64,000 bases of DNA from Candidatus Fluviicola riflensis. GTDB taxonomy: Bacteria; Bacteroidota; Bacteroidia; Flavobacteriales_D; Crocinitomicaceae. The first letter of the stretch is position 1. Each line of letters starts with the position of its first letter. The position numbers and the translations under genes were made by a program. Under the pieces are notes generated by a model. It worked only from the letters and a program-made list of their open reading frames with translations. It made no database searches and had not been told where the DNA came from. Below, piece after piece: positions 57,037 through 64,000 of this stretch. The stretch is from the NCBI GenBank assembly GCA_002243285.1, contig CP022585.1, forward strand, positions 1,148,001 through 1,212,000, read 5' to 3'.

Positions 57037-58428
57037 TTACAAGTGAATCACTTCACCGTAAGCTGCTGCTGCTGCTTCCATTACCGCTTCAGACATAGTA
57101 GGGTGAGGGTGAACTGTTTTGATCAATTCTTCACCTGTTACTTCCAATTTGCGAATAGCAACGATTTCAGCGATCATCTCGGTAACGTTGGCGCCAATCA
57201 TGTGAGCCCCCAACAATTCACCGTATTTCGAATCGAAGATCAATTTCACGAAACCGTCTTTTGCTCCGGCAGCACTTGCTTTACCAGATGCTGAGAATGG
57301 GAATTTACCGATTTTGATATCCAAACCTGCGTCTTTTGCTGCTTTCTCTGTCATACCAACAGATGCAATTTCAGGTGAACAATACGTACAACCCGGGATA
57401 TTTCCATAATCCAACGGCTCCGGGTGATGTCCCGCAATTTTCTCTACGCAGATAATTCCTTCTGCAGAAGCAACGTGTGCCAACGCAGCTGTAGGAATCA
57501 CATCACCGATGGCGTAATAGCCCGGGATGTTGGTTTGGTAATAATCATTAACGATGATGCGGCCTTTATCAACCACAATCCCTAATTCTTCCAAACCAAT
57601 ATTTTCAATATTCGCCTGAATACCAACTGCCGAAAGAACGACATCGCATTCAATTTTCTCTTCGCCTTTTGCTGTTTTCACCGTTACAACGCATCCTTTT
57701 CCGGAAGTGTCAACCGACTCAACAGAAGCATTTGTCATGATGGTAACACCTGCTTTTTTGAACGATTTCTCCAATTGTTTTGACACTTCTTCGTCTTCAA
57801 TCGGAACAACGTTTGGTAAGTATTCAACCACGGTTACTTCCGTACCGATAGCATTGTAGAAATAGGCAAATTCAACACCAATAGCACCTGAACCTACAAC
57901 CACCATTTTCTTCGGTTGTTTTTTCAAGTTCATTGCTTCGCGGTAACCAATGATTTTTTCTCCGTCTTGCGGAAGGTTTGGCAATTGACGCGAGCGAGCT
58001 CCGGTTGCAATCACGATTCCTTTCTCGGCTGTATATTCTGCAACAGTTCCATCTTCAGCAGTAACAGCTACTTTTTTTCCAGCTTTTACTACACCGGTTC
58101 CTTTGATAACGTCGATTTTATTCTTCTTCATCAAAAACTGAATCCCGTTGCTCATCCCGTTGGCTACACCACGGCTTCTGGCGACCATTCCGTCGAAATC
58201 AACTTTTGCATCCTTTACGGTGATGCCATAATCAGCGGCATGCGTGAGGTATTCAAACACGTTTGCACTTTTCAGCAACGCTTTCGTTGGGATACATCCC
58301 CAGTTCAAGCAAATTCCGCCTAACGCATCGCGTTCTACAACGGCAGTTTTTAATCCCAATTGGGAAGCACGGATAGCGGCTACATAACCACCCGGACCAC
58401 TTCCAACAACGATAATATCGTAATTCAT
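57037..58428 (-). CDS. lpdA: Dihydrolipoyl dehydrogenase (E3)
   Basis: A 463-residue flavoprotein that reoxidises dihydrolipoamide of the pyruvate and 2-oxoglutarate dehydrogenase complexes. The FAD site is VVGSGPGGYVAA, the redox disulphide GGICLNWGCIPTKALL (Cys at about 41 and 46), the NAD site VVVGSGAIGVEFA, and the active His-Glu is in VHPHPTMSEAVMEA. All are intact. The start is at the family position. It is transcribed alone, with a UUCG-capped terminator; the RES toxin gene ends 87 nt upstream on the same strand. Confidence 0.96.
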   Translation of the reverse strand: MNYDIIVVGSGPGGYVAAIRASQLGLKTAVVERDALGGICLNWGCIPTKALLKSANVFEYLTHAADYGITVKDAKVDFDGMVARSRGVANGMSNGIQFLMKKNKIDVIKGTGVVKAGKKVAVTAEDGTVAEYTAEKGIVIATGARSRQLPNLPQDGEKIIGYREAMNLKKQPKKMVVVGSGAIGVEFAYFYNAIGTEVTVVEYLPNVVPIEDEEVSKQLEKSFKKAGVTIMTNASVESVDTSGKGCVVTVKTAKGEEKIECDVVLSAVGIQANIENIGLEELGIVVDKGRIIVNDYYQTNIPGYYAIGDVIPTAALAHVASAEGIICVEKIAGHHPEPLDYGNIPGCTYCSPEIASVGMTEKAAKDAGLDIKIGKFPFSASGKASAAGAKDGFVKLIFDSKYGELLGAHMIGANVTEMIAEIVAIRKLEVTGEELIKTVHPHPTMSEAVMEAAAAAYGEVIHL

Positions 58429-58515
58429 ATACTATTCAATAAAATGGATACGCTGCGAAAGTAATCAATTCCGTTTAATTGGTATGCCGAAATGGCCTTT
58501 CAATCACGCTTGGTT

Positions 58516-58980
58516 TTAATGAAAAACAAATCGCTGATCAAACGGGAAATCGCTCTCATCAGTAATAGTAATCTTACTAAAATCGGAGTGAATCGGATTG
58601 ATAAGGATATTAAAATCACCTTTCACCACAGCTGATGGTACTTTTAGGACGCAAAACGCATTGGCCTGGACGAACTGATCACCGATGAGCTGGGTTAGAA
58701 CGTCGTGTGGAAAAGCATTCCAGTTAGGGTTCAAATCGTCGATGGAAATCGCAGGAGCAAAGATCACGCTATCCGGAATGTCAATTTCCAGCATCATAAA
58801 ATCGGAGGGAAGTGTGTCAAACGACAAATGCACCGCTACTTCTGCCATGGCCAAAGCCCGGCTTTCAGAAGCGTAGATAATTTCCGTTCCTTTCGAATTC
58901 CATCGCGCGCCGCAGATTGCAGCACCTTTGCCGTTGAAATCGTGGCTGAATTTCCGGCGCGTCAGACGATACACCTTCAT
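58516..58980 (-). CDS. RES-domain toxin
   Basis: A 154-residue toxin of the RES family. Family members such as ParT, MbcT and Res act on NAD+ or related ADP-ribose chemistry. The motif is seen as MKVYRL, then Arg26 in GARWNSKG, Tyr36 in IIYASES, Glu47 in MAEVAVH, and a Ser in VPSAVV before NILINPIHSDF. The length is that of single-domain members. Its ATG shares one base with the antitoxin's TGA (TGATG at 58978-58982), so translation is coupled and the antitoxin is made first. The pair should be chromosomal and possibly a stabilising or stress module; activity is inferred from the conserved residues. Confidence 0.9.
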   Translation of the reverse strand: MKVYRLTRRKFSHDFNGKGAAICGARWNSKGTEIIYASESRALAMAEVAVHLSFDTLPSDFMMLEIDIPDSVIFAPAISIDDLNPNWNAFPHDVLTQLIGDQFVQANAFCVLKVPSAVVKGDFNILINPIHSDFSKITITDESDFPFDQRFVFH

Positions 58981-59474
58981 CAGACAAAAATACCCTGATC
59001 GATGCGTGTTAGCTCGTTTACGACCAGTTCTTTCCCGTATGAATCTTTGAGAAGCTCAAGCGGTTTCATATTACCAAGTGCCTGGTTTGGACGTTTGAGC
59101 CAATTGTAGAATTGCTCCTGGCTGTCAAAAACGGTTTCGCCTAACTGGGTGACTTCTGCCAATTCAATGATTTTCTCAGAATGAATTGGTTTGAACACAA
59201 AGTCTTTTTCTACTTTGTAACGTTGAAGTGACTTGGTTGAAATATTTAAAAAGTTGGCCCAGTCAATGTCTGAAAAGGGCGTTTGTAAGCGGATTGCCGA
59301 GAACAGAAAATGCGGAATACCTTCGCGAATGGAAAGCACCAGCAATAGTTTGTTTCGAAAAAAATCGGTGTACGTAAGACTCACATCAGAAACATGCATG
59401 TTGCTTTCCTGTTGCACATAGTTGACAAATCGCTGAATGGAGTTGTCTATCTGGAGATTACTGTTTCGGGCCAT
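58980..59474 (-). CDS. Xre/MbcA-type antitoxin (DUF2384) of the RES pair
   Basis: A 164-residue antitoxin. The N-terminal part has a helix-turn-helix-like region (DWANFLNISTKSLQRYKVE), and the C-terminal part is the antitoxin/toxin-binding domain (TVFDSQEQFYNWLKRPNQALGNMKPLELL...ELVVNELTRIDQGIFV) typical of MbcA/ParS/Xre partners. The protein neutralises the RES toxin by blocking its active site and probably represses the operon. It is the first gene of the pair and overlaps the toxin gene by one base. Confidence 0.9.
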   Translation of the reverse strand: MARNSNLQIDNSIQRFVNYVQQESNMHVSDVSLTYTDFFRNKLLLVLSIREGIPHFLFSAIRLQTPFSDIDWANFLNISTKSLQRYKVEKDFVFKPIHSEKIIELAEVTQLGETVFDSQEQFYNWLKRPNQALGNMKPLELLKDSYGKELVVNELTRIDQGIFV

Positions 59475-59589
59475 TTCAGTTTGAAATAAGACATTTGTCT
59501 ACTAAGTTAAGACATTTTTCCAAACAATAAACCAAATACCCCATTTTTAACATTTTCAATTCATAATTATGCCATACTGATTGAATTTC

Positions 59590-59597
59590 TAATTTTG
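59590..59597 (+). promoter_or_regulatory. Promoter -7 box for the M61 peptidase gene
   Basis: TAATTTTG matches TAnnTTTG and ends 15 nt before ATG 59613. It overlaps the TTG at 59595, so that codon is not the start. Confidence 0.5.
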
Positions 59598-59612
59598 GTG
59601 AAAATTGAAAGT

Positions 59613-61322
59613 ATGACACAGTATTTCCTTTCTACGGAGCAAGCCAATCAGCAATATGTGCAATTTCGGGTGCAGTTTACCAATGTTTCCGAAAATGCAA
59701 CAATCGTTTTGCCACGCTGGCGCCCCGGGAGATATGAATTGGGAAATTTCGCTAAAAACATACGCAATTTTCGGGTGTTCGATTCGCAGGGAAAACCATG
59801 TGTCGTGCAGAAAACAGATACTTCAACCTGGCAAGTAGCCAATGAAAAAGGAGCTGATTTACGCGTTGAATACGGTTATTACGCCGTCGATTTGAATGCC
59901 GGATCAACTTATCTGTCGAAAGAACAGCTGTATGTAAATCCCGTAAACTGTTTCATTTATTTACCCGAACGAATCAATGAACCGTGTGAAGTAAATCTTT
60001 CGATCCAGGATAACTGGAACATTGCCACATCGCTCAAACGCGAAGGGAAACAACTCACAGCTGCTACATTCCATGAATTGGCAGATGCTCCGTTTATTTG
60101 TTCCGGTAAGCTACAGTACAATCAGTACGAAGTAAACGGAACTGTTTTTCATCTGTGGTTCAATGGAGAAATCACCGTCGATTGGAAGCGTATCATTCAT
60201 GATTTCAAATCGTTTACGGTAAAACAAGTTGAGAAATTCATTGAGTTTCCCGTTCCGCATTATCATTTCCTGATCCATATTTTACCTTACAAAGCGTATC
60301 ACGGAGTGGAACACCAGCATTCGACAGTTATAACGCTTGGACCAACCTATGATGTTTTCGGAGAAGCTTATTCGGAATTACTGGGTGTGAGTTCGCACGA
60401 GTTATATCATACCTGGAATGTGAAAGCGATTCGTCCGATTGAAATGTATCCTTACGATTACCAACGCGAAAATTTTTCAAGATTGGGTTATCTCTGCGAA
60501 GGAGTGACGACTTATATGGGCGATTTGATGCTGTACAAAAGCGGTGTGTTCCAACTGAAAGATTATTTCCGTGAAATGCAGGCACAACTGCAAAAGCATT
60601 TCGATAACTTCGGGCGGTTTAATCATTCCGTAGCCGATTCGTCTTGGGACACATGGCTGGACGGTTACGTTCCCGGAGCTCCGGGAAGAAAGGTTTCTAT
60701 TTATACTGAAGGGTGTTTGCTGGCCTTTGTAACCGATGTGATGATCCGTCAGCATAGTAATAATAAATTTGGACTGGACGAAGCAATGAAACGGCTTTAT
60801 TTCAACTTTGCACTGGAAGGAAAAGGTGTGAGCGAACAGGATTACCGTACATTTATTTGCGAATTGGCGGGTGATGAGATGAATGCCATTTTTGATGATT
60901 ATTTCTATGGAACCCGTCCGTTTGAAGCGATCCTTACAGAAGCTTTTGAAGTGATTGGAATAGAAATGATTCATCAACCGTCAAGACGTTATAGCCACGG
61001 ACGATTGGGATTCAAAACAATTCCTGATGGTGCGCATCATGTTGTAAAAGCAATTTATCCTGGCAGTCCTGCTGATTTGGCGGGAATGATGATGGACGAT
61101 ACGATTATAGCTGTAAACAATCATTCACTTTACGGTGAATTGGATAAATGGCTGGCCTATTTCGACGATGAAGAGAAACACGTCACAATTCTTCGCGCAG
61201 GAAAATTACTGGAATTGACATTGCCGGAAGTTCAGCGGAATTTTTACCTCGAATACACCTTGAAACAAACAGAAAACCCGAACGGAGCACAGAAAAAAGC
61301 ATTTGAACATTGGAGTAAATAA
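59613..61322 (+). CDS. M61 family peptidase with PDZ domain
   Basis: 569 residues from ATG 59613. The N-terminal beta domain (to about 200) precedes the thermolysin-like catalytic domain with HELYHTWN (zinc ligands His262, His266; Glu263 the base), the third ligand Glu in LCEGVTTYMGD about 32 residues later, and Tyr nearby. The C-terminal PDZ domain (about 455-550) includes RLGFKTIPDG and GSPADLAGMMMDDTI. This is the layout of glycyl aminopeptidase-like M61 peptidases. No signal peptide is visible, so it appears cytoplasmic, unlike some relatives. Convergent with the right-hand surface protein. Confidence 0.9.
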   Translation: MTQYFLSTEQANQQYVQFRVQFTNVSENATIVLPRWRPGRYELGNFAKNIRNFRVFDSQGKPCVVQKTDTSTWQVANEKGADLRVEYGYYAVDLNAGSTYLSKEQLYVNPVNCFIYLPERINEPCEVNLSIQDNWNIATSLKREGKQLTAATFHELADAPFICSGKLQYNQYEVNGTVFHLWFNGEITVDWKRIIHDFKSFTVKQVEKFIEFPVPHYHFLIHILPYKAYHGVEHQHSTVITLGPTYDVFGEAYSELLGVSSHELYHTWNVKAIRPIEMYPYDYQRENFSRLGYLCEGVTTYMGDLMLYKSGVFQLKDYFREMQAQLQKHFDNFGRFNHSVADSSWDTWLDGYVPGAPGRKVSIYTEGCLLAFVTDVMIRQHSNNKFGLDEAMKRLYFNFALEGKGVSEQDYRTFICELAGDEMNAIFDDYFYGTRPFEAILTEAFEVIGIEMIHQPSRRYSHGRLGFKTIPDGAHHVVKAIYPGSPADLAGMMMDDTIIAVNNHSLYGELDKWLAYFDDEEKHVTILRAGKLLELTLPEVQRNFYLEYTLKQTENPNGAQKKAFEHWSK

Positions 61323-61341
61323 TGCGACTTACTTATTCGAT

Positions 61342-61378
61342 AAAAAACAAAAAGGTCAGATATAAGTCTGACCTTTTT
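61342..61378. terminator. Bidirectional terminator
   Basis: AAAAGGTCAGA-TATAAG-TCTGACCTTTT is perfect over 11 pairs with A/T runs on both sides. It lies between the M61 gene (+) and the 61402 gene (-). Confidence 0.9.
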
Positions 61379-61401
61379 AGTAGTAGTATAGCGGTATTTC
61401 T

Positions 61402-64000
61402 TTATTTAATCAGGGATACATGGCCGGAACGAACATGCTTCTTATCATTGTCAACGTCTTTGAATTTAATTGTCCATGTATAAATACCTTCTTTGGCAAG
61501 TTCTCCATTGTAAGTTCCATCCCAACCGAATTCAACATCATGTGATTCGAACAAGATTTCGCCCCAGCGGTCATACATTGTCAGTGAATAACTATACGGA
61601 TCGAAACCGGAATAAAAAACAGGTTTAAACGTATTGTTAAATTCATCGCCATCCGGTGTAAATGCATTCGGAATATGGAAAATCAATTCGTCCTTGATGC
61701 TCACATTGATCTTCGCTGAGTCAATACATCCGCCGGCGTTATTTGCATAAAGCACAATCGTATAATTGCCCGGTAGAGCAGGGTAGGTGTGAGAAGGGTG
61801 AATCAATGTGCTTCCCGTCCCGTCACCGAATTCCCAAGTGTAACTTGTTGCATTTATAGATGTATTGATACAATCGAAAGTAGGATCAGAGATCGTTTGA
61901 GTAGGATCATTTATATAAAACGATGCATCGGCTTTTGGCAACACACAAATGTAGTTTGCAACAGTTGCGGTATTACTGCATCCGTTGCTGGTTGTACTCA
62001 AAGTAATGTCATAACAGCCCGGTGAAGTAAACGTATGCGCTACCGATCCCAGTTGATTGGAATTCGGAGAACCATCACCAAAAGTCCAGGTAACGGCGCT
62101 GCTCACAGGAGAACTTTGGTCTGTCAACACAACATCGAGTGGTGCACAGCCCGTCAGCACATCTCCCGCAAATTGAATGGTCGGAATTGCATTTACAACA
62201 ATTGTTGTGGTAGCAGGATTTGTACAGCCGTTTGACGGAGTATACGTAATAACATTGTTACCGATGCTGGCCGCAGACGGATCGAAAAGTCCGGTAGCGG
62301 CATTGGTAATTCCGGTTCCGGACCATGTTCCACCAGCTACGGAAGCCACAAGATTTACAGCAGCGTTGTTTGCACAGTATGGCCCGACAGCTGTAATAGT
62401 GGGTTGAACTCCCGGATTCATTACCACTGTAGTTGTTGCCGAACTTGAACATCCGGCAGCTGTTACAGTAACGGTATAGGTCACAAAATCACCGGCAACA
62501 CTGTTAGTAATGGTTGGATTTTGTGTGTTATTGTTATAACCGTTTGGCCCTGACCATGTATAATTTCCTCCGGGGACGTTAGAAGCCGTTAAATTGATGT
62601 CAGCTCCTTCACAAAGCGGGCCGTTATTACCTGCTGTGATCGTTGGCTGTGGATTGACAGTGATATCAAACGTAATCGGAGTGCCAACACATGATCCGAT
62701 ACTCGGAGTAACGGTAATAGTACTTGTAATAGCTGCTGCTCCGCCATTAGTTGCAGCAAATGTTGGCCAGGTATCAGCACCACTCGCAGGCGCACCGATT
62801 GCGGTATTTGAATTGGTCCAATCGTAAACGGTACCAGCCGGCCCGCCACTAAACACCGAAGAAGGAACGGTTGCGCCGGCGCAATAAGTCTGGTCGGCAA
62901 CAGGATTAACTGTTGGATTACCACCCACAGTTACAGTAACAGTGGCTGTACTGGTACATCCTGCTGTAGTTCCAGTGACAGTATAAGTTGTTGTGACCAG
63001 AGGATCTGCAGTAACCGTAGCTCCTGAAGTTGCAGATAACCCTGTTCCGGGCGACCATGAATAGGTTGTTGCTCCACCAGCAGTCAAAACGGTGCTTCCG
63101 CCGGAACAGATTGTTGCATTTGGTGAAACAGTCGTATTGGATCCGTTAATAGTAATGGTAAATGTAATCGGGTTACCGGTACAAGCTCCCAGTGTTGGTG
63201 TCACGGTAATTGTTCCTGAAATAGAAGAACCCGATGAATTGGTTGCTGTAAATGCAGGAAGTGGTCCTGAACCACTTGCTCCAAGTCCGATTGCCGTGTT
63301 GGAATTCGTCCAATTATACACCGTTCCTGCAGCACCACCCGAAAATACGGTTGAAGGCACATTTGTTCCTGCACAAACCGATTGGTCCGCAACAGCATTT
63401 ACCGCAGGATTTCCGCTAACGGTGACCGTTACGTTGGCTGTACTGTTACAACCGGCTGTGGTTCCGGTAACGGTGTATGTGGTTGTTGATCCGGGAGTAG
63501 CTGTAACAGACGCACCACTTGTGGCGGATAAACTTCCGCCCGGCGACCAGGAATACGTAGAAGCTCCGTTGGCCGTTAAAACCGTTGATGCTCCGGGACA
63601 AATGGTGACATTGGGAGAAACACCAACTGTAGCGCTGTTTACTGTGATTGTAGTTGAAGACGATGCATTACAAGGAGCTGCTCCGACTGAATAGTTAATT
63701 GTGTGTGTACCTAAACCCGCAGAAGCAGGATTAAACAATCCGCTTGATGAAACGCCGGGTCCTGTCCAAGTTCCGCCCATATCGGCTGCAACAAGTTGTA
63801 CCGAACCGGAAGTCACACAAAATGGACCTACTGGTGTAATAGCAGGATTCGGCGGCCCTGTTTGAGCACCCGGAGGCGGGCCCAACGAAAGAGTGAAACT
63901 GCTGTTATCACCTTCCCAGTTCTCTACAACAATCATTAATTCCTGACCGGCAGTTACAAAAGGTGCAGTAACAGAACTCGCACATGGGAATGCGTTTCCG
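61402..64000 (-). CDS. Repeat-rich surface protein with T9SS type B C-terminus (N-terminus outside window)
   Basis: The frame is open from the right edge to the stop at 61402, so about 865 C-terminal residues are seen. A Met at 63936 is internal, since GNAFPCASSVTAPFVTAGQE continues in frame before it. The body has Ig-like units (SPNVTICPGASTVLTANG, WSPGGSLSATSG) alternating with HYR-like units (VADQSVCAGTNVPSTVFSGG, NWTNSNTAIG) in two copies of about 174 residues. PKD domains follow (TWTFGDGSPNS, TWEFGDGTGST), then a gliding-type sorting domain (HIPNAFTPDGDEFNN, YDRWGEILF). The C-terminal third closely parallels the 20342 protein, so the two are paralogues. Confidence 0.9.
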   Translation of the reverse strand, partial: GNAFPCASSVTAPFVTAGQELMIVVENWEGDNSSFTLSLGPPPGAQTGPPNPAITPVGPFCVTSGSVQLVAADMGGTWTGPGVSSSGLFNPASAGLGTHTINYSVGAAPCNASSSTTITVNSATVGVSPNVTICPGASTVLTANGASTYSWSPGGSLSATSGASVTATPGSTTTYTVTGTTAGCNSTANVTVTVSGNPAVNAVADQSVCAGTNVPSTVFSGGAAGTVYNWTNSNTAIGLGASGSGPLPAFTATNSSGSSISGTITVTPTLGACTGNPITFTITINGSNTTVSPNATICSGGSTVLTAGGATTYSWSPGTGLSATSGATVTADPLVTTTYTVTGTTAGCTSTATVTVTVGGNPTVNPVADQTYCAGATVPSSVFSGGPAGTVYDWTNSNTAIGAPASGADTWPTFAATNGGAAAITSTITVTPSIGSCVGTPITFDITVNPQPTITAGNNGPLCEGADINLTASNVPGGNYTWSGPNGYNNNTQNPTITNSVAGDFVTYTVTVTAAGCSSSATTTVVMNPGVQPTITAVGPYCANNAAVNLVASVAGGTWSGTGITNAATGLFDPSAASIGNNVITYTPSNGCTNPATTTIVVNAIPTIQFAGDVLTGCAPLDVVLTDQSSPVSSAVTWTFGDGSPNSNQLGSVAHTFTSPGCYDITLSTTSNGCSNTATVANYICVLPKADASFYINDPTQTISDPTFDCINTSINATSYTWEFGDGTGSTLIHPSHTYPALPGNYTIVLYANNAGGCIDSAKINVSIKDELIFHIPNAFTPDGDEFNNTFKPVFYSGFDPYSYSLTMYDRWGEILFESHDVEFGWDGTYNGELAKEGIYTWTIKFKDVDNDKKHVRSGHVSLIK

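Noticed and set aside
63092..63694. 200-codon plus-strand frame at the right edge
   Set aside because: It is antisense to the repeat-rich surface protein; long antisense frames arise from its T/G/A/V codon bias.

Overview
The window looks like chromosomal DNA of a free-living Bacteroidota, most likely a member of the Flavobacteriales close to Fluviicola/Crocinitomicaceae. The evidence is the many secreted proteins ending in type IX secretion (T9SS) sorting domains, SprB-like and PKD repeats with gliding-type C-termini, a short primary sigma factor without region 1.1, and promoter boxes of the Bacteroidota form TAnnTTTG. The genus is an inference. I see no rRNA, tRNA, CRISPR array, phage, transposase or plasmid functions.

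Layout. 1-9.6 kb: an exported protein cut by the left edge, a large membrane-anchored protein pairing a degenerate metalloprotease with a serine-hydrolase-like end, a 1288-residue T9SS type B surface protein, and two small exported proteins. 9.7-20 kb: housekeeping and stress genes (hisS-hutH-membrane protein, an LpxR-like lipid A deacylase, an ABC-F ATPase, an FkbM methyltransferase, htpG, a TerB/DnaJ membrane protein). 20-27.6 kb: a 1501-residue type B surface protein with seven 222-bp repeats and a BNR-propeller T9SS protein. 27.8-38.9 kb: an RsmI-like methylase with a low-molecular-weight phosphatase, rpoD facing priA, a DUF4249-like lipoprotein, a two-domain VOC protein, a patatin fused to an outer-membrane barrel, and a THUMP RNA methyltransferase. 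39-47 kb: two T9SS type A proteins, citrate synthase, a small membrane protein and a DPP-IV type peptidase. 47.5-55.1 kb: a co-directional set of a lamin-tail-domain protein, a TonB-dependent receptor, a secreted endonuclease I and a 5'-nucleotidase split into two genes. 55.2-64 kb: an outer-membrane-like protein, a small membrane protein, dihydrolipoyl dehydrogenase, a RES/Xre toxin-antitoxin pair, an M61 peptidase, and a third type B surface protein cut by the right edge.

How they fit together. About eight genes encode T9SS cargo, but no T9SS machinery gene lies here, so the cargo depends on machinery encoded elsewhere. The most coherent functional unit is 47.5-55.1 kb. Its parts read as a locus for degrading extracellular DNA and recovering nucleosides or phosphate: a T9SS nuclease cuts DNA, a two-gene 5'-nucleotidase dephosphorylates nucleotides, and a TonB-dependent receptor takes up the product. 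This is my best candidate for an under-described system.

Between genes there are several families of dispersed palindromes. The clearest is a 122-148 bp element present three times, with ends reading CCACGAATTCACGAATT and its complement. A candidate sigma-54 promoter precedes htpG, and a promoter without a gene is followed by a perfect 24-bp hairpin at 46.8-47.05 kb.
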